Source: Bacteroidales bacterium (GTDB lineage: Bacteria; Bacteroidota; Bacteroidia; Bacteroidales; F082). Taken from it: a stretch of 40,482 nucleotides of DNA. Positions 1-6,582 of this stretch are shown in pieces. Each line of letters opens with the position of its first letter. Position 1 is the first letter of the stretch. A model generated the notes under the pieces. That model did not search any database and was not told where the DNA came from. It saw only the letters and a program-made list of their open reading frames with translations. The position numbers and the translations under genes are program-made. Where the stretch lies: assembly GCA_030690365.1 (NCBI GenBank), contig JAUYGX010000019.1, forward strand, positions 1-40,482, written 5' to 3'.

Positions 1-73
1 AAAATTCTTTTACGCTGAAACCAGATGCCTCTTGCTGTCTGATAAGTTCAAAATATTTGTCGCTCTTGTGCAT
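1..73 (-). CDS. tnpA: IS66-family accessory protein TnpA, N-terminal fragment
   Basis: Partial gene running off the left edge. It starts at the ATG at 73-71 (minus) and stays open for 24 codons to base 1. The peptide begins MHKSDKYFEL and contains the pattern RQQEASGFSVKEF. This matches the usual start of IS66 accessory proteins: a short helix, then 'SG-S-K-F', which normally leads to 'C...G.S...FY.W+'. TnpA is a small protein of unknown mechanism encoded ahead of tnpB and the tnpC transposase in IS66 elements. Only the first 24 residues are visible, so the family call rests on a short pattern. The lack of any further gene between this start and about base 140 fits an element that ends there. 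Confidence 0.6.
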   Translation of the reverse strand, partial: MHKSDKYFELIRQQEASGFSVKEF

Positions 74-140
74 GATTTTTTTGAGCGCAAGATAGATTGA
101 TCTTGAAGCCTGGTCAAGATGTAGGAGGCCGAAGGTTTAC
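1..140 (-). mobile_element. End of an IS66-like insertion sequence (rest outside window)
   Basis: Read on the minus strand, a putative element end begins at base 140 with GTAAACCTTCGG and is followed about 65 bases later by the tnpA start. IS66-family ends begin with GTAA and make 8-bp target duplications, so base 140 is the likely boundary and GGTTGGTT at 141-148 the candidate duplicated target. The other end and the second copy of the 8-mer lie outside the window, so the boundary is inferred. Confidence 0.5.
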
Positions 141-216
141 GGTTGGTTGAATAATATAGCAAAAGAAGTCAACTGATAATTGACATTTCTTATATTTAAT
201 ATACTCAAAAAAAAAT

Positions 217-1497
217 ATGACAAATTATAAACATCTCAATTTATTACTTAGTGGGGCTGATAAATGGAACTTATGGAGAGCAAATAATCCAACAATATAC
301 ACCAATTTTAAAAGTGCTGACCTTAGATCAACAAACCTTTCAGGAAGTGATCTTAAAGGGATTGATTTCACTAGAGCTAATCTAACTGGAGCTAATCTTT
401 CAAGTGCAGACCTCAGAGGTGCGATTCTTTATGAAGCTAACCTTACAGAGACAAACCTCATGAAATCAGATCTTAGAAATACAATTTTAAATGGAAGAAG
501 GTTGAAAAATGCAAACCTAAGTGGAGCGAATCTTAGAGGTCTAAATCTGGGTGGGGAGGACTTAAGTAGTGTTTACTTAACAAATTCGGATCTTTGCAGT
601 GCAAACCTATCGGCGGCAAGGCTTTCAGGTGCAAAGCTTTCAGGTGCAAAGCTTAAAGATACTGATCTCAGTAGTGCCTTTCTAAAAGGAGCAGATCTTA
701 CAGGTGCAAATCTTACCGGAGCAGATCTTACAGGTGCAAACCTTACAGATGCTAATTTATCAAAGACATTTCTATATAAAACAATCCTAAATGAAACAGT
801 TGTTATTGGAACTTCTTTTAAGCAAGCAAAATTTGGGAATACCCAGTTTGGAAACCTAGATCTCACTGAGTGCAAAGGATTGGAAGAGTGTTATCACATG
901 AGTAAAAGTATTATTGATTATCATACGCTTCAAAGATCAAAAAACTTGCCTGTTGTTTTTTTAAGAGGCTGTGGCTTATCAGATACCTATATTGATTATG
1001 TCCCATCTCTTTTTGAGATTCCTATACAGTTTTATTATTGTTTTATATCTTATTCGACTAAAGACCATGAATTTGCTGACAGACTCTTTACTGATCTCCA
1101 AAGCAGGGGCATAAGGGTATGGTTTGCTCCTCATGACATGAAAGCTGGTAAAAAGATGATTGACCAAATAGATATAGGTATAAAAGTTACTGACAAACTT
1201 CTCCTTGTCTTATCCAAGAATAGTATTGGTAGTGATTGGGTAAAAACAGAAATATCAAAAGCATACAAAAAGAGTAAGCAAATAGGCAAAAAAGTTTTAT
1301 TCCCCATCAGCATAACATCATTTGATAATCTGTTAGAATGGGAGCAATTTGATTCAGATCTTGGTAAGGATTTAGCAAAGGAAATAAGAGAGTTTTACGT
1401 CCTAGACTTTGAAAATTGGAAAGACGAAAAAAAATACGGGAATAGTTTTGATAAACTAGTTGAAGGGTTAAGAATTAATACAAGATTACAGCTTTAA
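217..1497 (+). CDS. Pentapeptide-repeat protein with C-terminal TIR domain
   Basis: 426 aa, apparently cytoplasmic (no signal peptide or membrane segment). Residues about 33-220 are some 35 pentapeptide units of the A(D/N)LxG type, which fold as a right-handed beta-helix. Residues about 272-375 are a TIR domain: it opens with the YYCFISYS strand (273-280), has the RGIRVWFAPHDM box, and ends with SDWVKTE, in which E345 sits at the position of the NADase glutamate of catalytic TIR domains. In bacteria, TIR domains often cleave NAD+ or make cyclic ADP-ribose signals in phage defence; the pentapeptide part may sense or scaffold. The gene is AT-rich compared with its neighbours and lies 77 bases from a putative IS end, which suggests acquisition by transfer. 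NADase activity and a defence role are inferred. The start ATG at 217 is preceded by an A-rich tract and no Shine-Dalgarno. Confidence 0.88.
   Translation: MTNYKHLNLLLSGADKWNLWRANNPTIYTNFKSADLRSTNLSGSDLKGIDFTRANLTGANLSSADLRGAILYEANLTETNLMKSDLRNTILNGRRLKNANLSGANLRGLNLGGEDLSSVYLTNSDLCSANLSAARLSGAKLSGAKLKDTDLSSAFLKGADLTGANLTGADLTGANLTDANLSKTFLYKTILNETVVIGTSFKQAKFGNTQFGNLDLTECKGLEECYHMSKSIIDYHTLQRSKNLPVVFLRGCGLSDTYIDYVPSLFEIPIQFYYCFISYSTKDHEFADRLFTDLQSRGIRVWFAPHDMKAGKKMIDQIDIGIKVTDKLLLVLSKNSIGSDWVKTEISKAYKKSKQIGKKVLFPISITSFDNLLEWEQFDSDLGKDLAKEIREFYVLDFENWKDEKKYGNSFDKLVEGLRINTRLQL
625..654 (+). repeat. Perfect 15-bp tandem duplication inside the pentapeptide gene
   Basis: TCAGGTGCAAAGCTT occurs twice in direct succession and in frame, encoding SGAKL twice. 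Near-identical units (ACAGGTGCAAATCTT / ACCGGAGCAGATCTT) recur at about 697-750. This is recent in-frame growth of the beta-helix repeat, not a CRISPR or a regulatory array. Confidence 0.9.
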
Positions 1498-1601
1498 AAC
1501 AATTCTTCCCCACCTGCGCAATCCCCGGTAACCATTCCGTTTTCAATGACTAAATGCAGGGCAGTAACCAAAATTTTTAACCCACCTCCTCCATATTTTA
1601 A

Positions 1602-1609
1602 TAAATTTG
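1602..1609 (+). promoter_or_regulatory. -7 promoter element (TAAATTTG) for the serine hydrolase gene
   Basis: TAAATTTG matches the Bacteroidota TAnnTTTG consensus and lies 33 bases before the ATG at 1643. No clear TTTG -33 partner is seen. It overlaps an in-frame TTG at 1607, which argues against that TTG as the translation start. Confidence 0.5.
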
Positions 1610-1642
1610 TCAAAGAATATCCATCATCAAACAACCATTCAA

Positions 1643-3208
1643 ATGACACGAAAAATCAGCTCCCTCCTATTGCTTACTATTTTCCTGTTTTTCTCCGGCA
1701 TCAGCATGCACGCCCAAATCACCTCGCACCAGATAGATTCTCTGGTTGAAGTAGCCATGTCAAAATTCAATGTGGCCGGGGCTTCGGTGGCCATTGTGAA
1801 AGATGGAAAAGTGGTTCATAGCCGGGGTTACGGGGTAAAATCCATTGTCACCGGCGAAAAAGTGGATAATCAAACCCAATTTGCCATTGCTTCCAACAGC
1901 AAAGCATTTACCACGGCTGCACTGGCCATGTTGGTTGAAGAAGGTAAGCTCAACTGGACTGACAAGGTGGTGGATCACCTGCCCGAATTCAAAATGTACA
2001 ACGACTACGTCACCCAAAATTTCATCATCCTTGATTTGCTCACCCACCGCAGCGGCCTGGGCCTGGGTGCCGGCGATTTGATGATTTTCCCGGATGGATC
2101 GGATTTTACCATCCACGATATCATGACCTGCTTTCAGCATTTTGAGCCACAATCGGCCTTTAGGACAAAATTCGATTACGACAACCTGCTGTACCTGGTG
2201 GCCGGCGAGATCATCGCACGCACCAGCGGCACTACCTGGGAAGAATTTATCAAAACCCGCATCATGAATCCATTGAGAATGATCCATTCATCACCTTCGG
2301 TGGCTTATATGCATGACAAAAGCAACCTGGCTTCACCGCACAATACGGTGGATGGAAAGCTGACAGCACTGCCAACATACGAGGATATGGTCAATGGTGC
2401 TGCGGGTGGTATATATTCAAATGCAGAAGACCTGAGCAAATGGATGCTGGTGCAGCTCAACCATGGCAAATATGGCGACAGCCTCGACAAACAACTGTTT
2501 ACTGAGGCCGATCAGAACGAAATGTGGAAGATTCATACTTCTTTGGATGTCAACAAAAATCCAAGGTACAACTCACATTTCTCAGGTTACGGACTTGGCT
2601 GGGGATTGCGCGATGTGCAAGGCAAGCTGTTGGCTTCGCATACCGGCGGTTTGCCCGGAATGTTGTCCATCACCATGCTGATTCCTGATATCAACTTTGG
2701 GATTGTGGTACTTACCAACACCGAACCCGGAGGTGCTGCCCTGTTTTCTTCCATCAGTCAAACCGTGACGGACAGTTACCTTGGTCTGGATGATTTTCAA
2801 TGGATTGAGAAAAATTACAAGCGCTTGCAACAGCGCGAAGAGGCCGATACGGTCACCATCCAGGCCTGGGAAACCGTTGCTAAAGCCAACAGTGCCGTCA
2901 TCAACGCCGAAGATTACACGGGAATTTATCAGGATGACTGGTTCGGGAAGGTGGAGATTTGGAACAAGGAAGGTCAACTTTGGGTTAAGTCTGTGCGCTC
3001 GCCCAAACTCAACGGTCCCATGTACTTTTACAAAGCCAACACCTTTGTCATTAAATGGGAATACCGGGACATGAACGCGGATGCTTTTGCTATTTTTTGC
3101 CTGGATGAAAACGGCAAAGCACAGGGCATTAAAATGAAAGGGATTTCGCCTAACATCGATTTTAGTTTTGATTTTCAGGACTTGGATTTGAAACGGGTAG
3201 CGGACTAA
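1643..3208 (+). CDS. Secreted beta-lactamase-fold serine hydrolase (class C/PBP-like)
   Basis: 521 aa. A signal peptide (about residues 1-25: MTRK, then a leucine-rich core, then MHAQ) sends it to the periplasm or beyond. The beta-lactamase-family catalytic motifs are present: S84-N-S-K87 (nucleophile and general base), Y179-D-N181 and H333-T-G-G336. After the catalytic domain, residues from about 415 form a lipocalin-like DUF3471 C-terminal domain (INAEDYTGIY and following), a common partner of this family. Such proteins are D-alanyl-peptidases, esterases or peptide hydrolases; the substrate cannot be told from sequence. The ATG at 1643 is chosen over an upstream in-frame TTG (1607) because it gives a clean signal peptide and lies downstream of a promoter element. 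The gene stands alone. Confidence 0.9.
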   Translation: MTRKISSLLLLTIFLFFSGISMHAQITSHQIDSLVEVAMSKFNVAGASVAIVKDGKVVHSRGYGVKSIVTGEKVDNQTQFAIASNSKAFTTAALAMLVEEGKLNWTDKVVDHLPEFKMYNDYVTQNFIILDLLTHRSGLGLGAGDLMIFPDGSDFTIHDIMTCFQHFEPQSAFRTKFDYDNLLYLVAGEIIARTSGTTWEEFIKTRIMNPLRMIHSSPSVAYMHDKSNLASPHNTVDGKLTALPTYEDMVNGAAGGIYSNAEDLSKWMLVQLNHGKYGDSLDKQLFTEADQNEMWKIHTSLDVNKNPRYNSHFSGYGLGWGLRDVQGKLLASHTGGLPGMLSITMLIPDINFGIVVLTNTEPGGAALFSSISQTVTDSYLGLDDFQWIEKNYKRLQQREEADTVTIQAWETVAKANSAVINAEDYTGIYQDDWFGKVEIWNKEGQLWVKSVRSPKLNGPMYFYKANTFVIKWEYRDMNADAFAIFCLDENGKAQGIKMKGISPNIDFSFDFQDLDLKRVAD

Positions 3209-3310
3209 TCGGGGACCATATTGCACTCTGTATCTCCTGATGCCATGGGCTGTGTTTTTTTTCCTGACCTGAAAGAGGATATGTTTGCGAAAAACAGGGG
3301 GGAGCTATTC

Positions 3311-3350
3311 CACAAAGGTGCACAAAGAAGACACAGAGCTACACAAAGGA
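3311..3350 (+). repeat. CACAAAG-type dispersed repeat, copy 1
   Basis: An intergenic run of degenerate CACAAAG/CACAGAG units (cacaaaggtg, cacaaagaag, acacagagct, acacaaagga). A related sequence lies on the opposite strand at about 9053-9100; both contain CACAGAGyTACACAAAG. No coding function is supported: the small open frame across it (3221-3409) has low-complexity, repeat-driven content. Confidence 0.7.
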
Positions 3351-3406
3351 TTGGATACGAGTTAAAAAATCGAGTTCGGGATGATTTCCTGATCGGTAAA
3401 AACGTT

Positions 3407-3414
3407 TAGATTTG
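3407..3414 (+). promoter_or_regulatory. -7 promoter element (TAGATTTG), start codon close behind
   Basis: TAGATTTG matches TAnnTTTG. A TTTC at 3385-3388 lies 18 bases upstream, a weak -33 candidate. The ATG of the next gene is at 3419, so transcription would begin at or just after the start codon; the transcript may be leaderless or start a few bases before it. Confidence 0.4.
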
Positions 3415-3418
3415 CGTT

Positions 3419-3892
3419 ATGAAGACCGCTACCGTAAAAGAATTAAAACTCGAATTAAGCACCCGATCGCCCAAAGATCTGTTGGAAATATGTCTTCGGC
3501 TATCAAAATTTAAAAAAGAGAACAAGGAGCTACTGACCTACCTACTGTACGAATCAAACGATGAAGAAGCTTATATACAAGGTGTTAAATTTGAAATAGA
3601 TCAACAATTTGAACAGATTAACAACCAGAATTGGTATTTAATTAAGAAAAGCGTTCGCAAGATTTTGCGTACTGCCAAAACCTATATCCGGTATTCCAAA
3701 AACAAGCGGACCGAAGTAGAATTACTCATCCACTTTTGTACGCAATTAAAGAACATGAAACCTTCCATCAAAAACAATGCTGTTTTAACGAATCTTTTGG
3801 AACGTCAGGTACAGCTGATCCGGAAATCATTGCTTTCGATGCATGAGGATTTAAGGTATGATTATGAAATGGAGATTAATCACTTTCTTTAA
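3419..3892 (+). CDS. Small helical protein of unknown function
   Basis: 157 aa, no signal peptide or membrane segment, so probably cytoplasmic. It begins MKTATVKELK and is rich in Lys, Leu and Glu with predicted long helices; the Arg/Lys-rich middle (about residues 77-100, SVRKILRTAKTYIRYSKNKR) could bind nucleic acid, but no known motif is present. I do not recognise the family. Codon use and lack of internal stops support a real gene, and a -7 element lies directly before it. It is in the same direction as the hybrid kinase gene 135 bases downstream but has its own likely promoter, so shared transcription is uncertain. Confidence 0.75.
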   Translation: MKTATVKELKLELSTRSPKDLLEICLRLSKFKKENKELLTYLLYESNDEEAYIQGVKFEIDQQFEQINNQNWYLIKKSVRKILRTAKTYIRYSKNKRTEVELLIHFCTQLKNMKPSIKNNAVLTNLLERQVQLIRKSLLSMHEDLRYDYEMEINHFL

Positions 3893-4027
3893 CTTTGATA
3901 CTTATTACCATTGTAACCTAAAAAACTTCAATTGTGCCTTGTCGCTAATACACATTGACAATTTATCTATATTTACACGTTGATAGTATAGAGCATTTGG
4001 AGTGAAGCCTGATTTATCCACCTCGTA

Positions 4028-5362
4028 ATGAACCAACTAAAATTCGAATATAAAATCACTGCCGCTTACCTGATTGTTGGCGGATTGTGGATCTTATTTT
4101 CGGATGAACTGCTCTTTTACTTTATTCAGGATTCTGATTTGCTTTCGGAAGTCCAAACGTACAAAGGATGGTTTTATGTGATCATTACTGCCGCATTGCT
4201 TTACTCTTTCCTGAAAAAACACCTCGAGAAACTGCGGCTTGCCGAAATGAAAGCCAAGGAAAGCGACCGGCTTCAAAGTGCCTTTCTTCAGAATATCTCG
4301 CATGAAATCCGCACACCTATGAACGGCATCATTGGATTTTCAACCCTGCTCAACAACGATCTACTATCTGATAACCAAAAGAAACACTATCTGCAAATTA
4401 TTACCCGAAGCTCCGACCAATTGCTCAGTATCATTAACGATGTACTCGATATTTCACTTATCGAAACAGGTAATATACAAGCATATAACGAGAGTTTTTC
4501 GCTTAACCAACTGTTGGATGAACTTTACTTTGCAAGTAATCCGCTTATGAAAGAAGGGGTTTCCCTTACACTATCCAAAGGATTGTCTGAGGCACAAAGC
4601 ATGATCATGTCGGACGAACGGAAGGTCAGACAGATAATGAACAATCTTTTGAACAATGCCATTAAATTTACCGATGAAGGATTCATCAATTTCGGATATC
4701 AGCAAAAAAACAATGAGCTGGAATTTTTTGTCCACGACAGTGGGATTGGAATTGCTACCGATTTGCACGATAAAATATTTAACCGCTTCCATAAAGCCGA
4801 GCTTGAAATAACAAGGTTGTACGAAGGCATTGGTCTGGGATTGGCTATCTGCAAGGGAAATGTAAATTTACTGGGTGGCCGGATATGGGTTGAATCGGTT
4901 TTGACTAAAGGGTCTACGTTTTATTTTACCATACCGTATCTGCTTTCAAAACGAACAGATATTCAGGAATTAAGTGAATCAAATTCACACGAAGTTAATC
5001 CAATCAACCACATTTTGGTGGTGGAAGACGATCAAACCACCTATCAATATCTTGAGGAGATATTAACAGACCAGGGATATCCCATTTATCGAGCCGTTAA
5101 TGGAAAAGAAGCCGTGGAACTCTGTTTTAAACACAGGAAAATCAAGATGGTCCTGATGGACATCAAGCTACCGGTGATGAATGGACTCGAAGCTACCAAA
5201 CTGATTAAAAAGGAGTTTCCTGAAATGATCATCATTGCCCAAACAGCTTTTACAGAAAACGAGCATATAAAATTTGACCGTGATGCAGGTTTTGACGGCT
5301 ACCTTTCTAAACCTTTTAGTAAAGAACAATTAATCAATATGATAAAAATTCATGAGAAATAA
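4028..5362 (+). CDS. Hybrid sensor histidine kinase (HisKA-HATPase-REC)
   Basis: 444 aa inner-membrane signalling protein. Two membrane segments (about residues 10-33 and 47-63) flank a loop of only about 14 residues, so it has no large external sensor. A HisKA domain follows with the H-box ISHEIRTPMNG (H92), then a HATPase domain with N-box (NNLLNNAIKF), G1 (DSGIGIA) and G2 (GIGLGLAIC). A C-terminal receiver domain (about 327-444) has the acidic pair EDD and phospho-acceptor D378 in VLMDIKLP, with K in LSKPFS. Phosphate can therefore pass from H92 to D378 in the same protein. No DNA-binding or HPt domain is present and no cognate partner is adjacent; the next gene is on the opposite strand. 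The signal and output are unknown. Confidence 0.93.
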   Translation: MNQLKFEYKITAAYLIVGGLWILFSDELLFYFIQDSDLLSEVQTYKGWFYVIITAALLYSFLKKHLEKLRLAEMKAKESDRLQSAFLQNISHEIRTPMNGIIGFSTLLNNDLLSDNQKKHYLQIITRSSDQLLSIINDVLDISLIETGNIQAYNESFSLNQLLDELYFASNPLMKEGVSLTLSKGLSEAQSMIMSDERKVRQIMNNLLNNAIKFTDEGFINFGYQQKNNELEFFVHDSGIGIATDLHDKIFNRFHKAELEITRLYEGIGLGLAICKGNVNLLGGRIWVESVLTKGSTFYFTIPYLLSKRTDIQELSESNSHEVNPINHILVVEDDQTTYQYLEEILTDQGYPIYRAVNGKEAVELCFKHRKIKMVLMDIKLPVMNGLEATKLIKKEFPEMIIIAQTAFTENEHIKFDRDAGFDGYLSKPFSKEQLINMIKIHEK

Positions 5363-5444
5363 ATTACTGAACGGAAACCTTAGTAAGCCATCGAGAAAAA
5401 CTCATCATCCGATAGAGAAATTGCCTTTTGGAGAATTAATCGAC

Positions 5445-5478
5445 AAAAAAAATCGCCGACCTGAAACAGTCCGACGAT
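5445..5478 (-). terminator. Rho-independent terminator after the T9SS-protein gene
   Basis: On the minus strand ATCGTCGGAC and GTCGGCGAT can pair (one G-U pair and one bulge) around an 8-base loop, followed by a run of eight T. It lies 29 bases beyond the stop codon of the minus-strand gene ending at 5507. Confidence 0.7.
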
Positions 5479-5506
5479 TCCTACAATGAAAAAAACATGA
5501 TATTGA

Positions 5507-6433
5507 TTACAGCTCAACGCGTTGAGTGACTGAAGCATTTTTCTGAACCATCTGGATAAAGTATGTTCCGGGCTGCTTGGCACTCAGGTCGATGGTGAGC
5601 TGATATACATCACCAACCATCTCAGGCTTTCCTGTGTAAACCTTGTCGCCAAAGTAATTATAAACAGCCACCTTTGTGGAACGATTGTCCTCTTTTGGCA
5701 TAAACCGAAGGGTGATCACACCACCGCGGTTGTCAATATCCAGGGTAGTGAGTACCAACTGATCGGGTTGACTTTTAATTCCGGCATCACGCAACTCTTC
5801 CTGAGAAGCCACTCCGCCATCGTCAAATCCGCCGTGAAAAAAGTACCTGTTTCCCGGATGTTCAGGATGCATGGGACGCGGTGGTTTTGGAGGTCGTGGA
5901 GGCATACTAACCCAATTCATTCTCTCTCCATTCACCATTTCCATTTCTCTTTCCACATCTTCACGATGACGCATGGCTTCCTCCACCTGTCGTTCGATAT
6001 CTACTCTTAAGCCTTCCATATTTTCCTTATCCAGGTTAAATTCAAATTCCATTCTGCGGCCATCTTTATCTTCCCAATGCCTTAATTTATGGTTAAATGC
6101 TGGTGGAGACATCATGGAAATATCATCCTCATCTCCCGTAAATACCATCACCTTATAGGGTCGTCCGGTTGAATCGGAACCATTGGCAGACAGCTCAATA
6201 GAAATCGTTTTACTTTGGGCCGAATCAACGTCCGCCACCTTATCGATCAACAACCTGATATCTTGCTCCATGTCACCCTTTGAGGTGAAAACGGTGTCAA
6301 AAGTGGTCGTTTTTCCATCCACCACCTTGACCAACTTAACTTTTACCTCCTTTTTTTCATCCACCTGGGCATAAATGAATGCCGGAACAACAAGCAGGAA
6401 AATCAACAAATAAAATAGGTTTACTTTTTTCAT
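5507..6433 (-). CDS. Secreted protein with type IX secretion C-terminal domain
   Basis: 308 aa. Residues 1-22 are a signal peptide ending YAQ. The region 24-110 has short beta-type repeats (VKVKLVKVV, TISIELSANG, YKVMVFTGDE). Residues 135-170 are a charged helix, and 178-193 a proline-rich stretch (MPPRPPKPPRPMHPEHP). Residues about 227-308 look like a T9SS sorting domain: VAVYNYFGDKVY, then IDLSAKQPGTYFIQM and a final VTQRVEL. It is therefore probably exported and then secreted or surface-attached. It is transcribed divergently from a sensor kinase/response regulator pair, across an array of GGTTAA repeats that lies where a -33 box would be, so activation by that regulator is likely. Its function is unknown; a role as regulatory partner or main target of the two-component system is inferred from position. 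Confidence 0.85.
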   Translation of the reverse strand: MKKVNLFYLLIFLLVVPAFIYAQVDEKKEVKVKLVKVVDGKTTTFDTVFTSKGDMEQDIRLLIDKVADVDSAQSKTISIELSANGSDSTGRPYKVMVFTGDEDDISMMSPPAFNHKLRHWEDKDGRRMEFEFNLDKENMEGLRVDIERQVEEAMRHREDVEREMEMVNGERMNWVSMPPRPPKPPRPMHPEHPGNRYFFHGGFDDGGVASQEELRDAGIKSQPDQLVLTTLDIDNRGGVITLRFMPKEDNRSTKVAVYNYFGDKVYTGKPEMVGDVYQLTIDLSAKQPGTYFIQMVQKNASVTQRVEL

Positions 6434-6456
6434 TTTTTAAAGTTTTAAATACTTCA

Positions 6457-6464
6457 CAAAACTA
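6457..6464 (-). promoter_or_regulatory. -7 promoter element (TAGTTTTG) of the T9SS-protein gene
   Basis: On the minus strand TAGTTTTG lies 24 bases before the start codon. There is no TTTG-like -33 box; instead the GGTTAA array begins one base upstream. This is what an activator-dependent promoter would look like. Confidence 0.6.
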
Positions 6465-6522
6465 GGTTACGCCCTTTTTGATAAAGGTTAACAGGGGTTA
6501 AAAAAGGTTAACATCAGGTTAA
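6465..6522. promoter_or_regulatory. Phased GGTTAA direct-repeat operator array
   Basis: GGTTAA starts at 6486, 6496, 6506 and 6517, and GGTTAC at 6465. The spacings are 10, 10 and 11 bp, with the first copy 21 bp (two turns) away, so all lie on one face of the helix. Direct repeats at 10-11 bp are the usual binding pattern of OmpR/PhoB-family regulators, and such a regulator is encoded by the adjacent operon. The array sits between two divergent promoters and could control both. Confidence 0.65.
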
Positions 6523-6550
6523 AGTATCTTCACAATATACATTGTTTCAT

Positions 6551-6558
6551 TAGCTTTG
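6551..6558 (+). promoter_or_regulatory. -7 promoter element (TAGCTTTG) of the kinase-regulator operon
   Basis: TAGCTTTG lies 25 bases before the TTG start codon at 6583. No good -33 box is present; the last GGTTAA repeat ends about 29 bases upstream, within reach of a bound activator. Confidence 0.5.
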
Positions 6559-6582
6559 CTCAAAATCATAAATTAACGGTAG

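Noticed and set aside
600-760. Evenly spaced short repeats resembling a CRISPR array
   Set aside because: The repeats are 15-base multiples in frame with a protein of pentapeptide units and have no unique spacers.
573-875. 100-codon minus-strand open frame in the pentapeptide region
   Set aside because: It is the mirror of the A(D/N)LxG repeats; its repetitive RFAPVRSAP content results from the sense-strand repeat.
1607-1642. Upstream TTG start for the serine hydrolase
   Set aside because: The TTG overlaps a -7 element and adds a polar stretch before a good signal peptide that begins at ATG 1643.
1760-2287. 175-codon minus-strand frame inside the serine hydrolase
   Set aside because: The plus-strand product has all catalytic motifs over this stretch; the antisense product has no recognisable features.
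3221-3409. 62-codon plus-strand frame before the small helical protein gene
   Set aside because: It begins with TTG, runs through the CACAAAG repeat and has no protein-like pattern.
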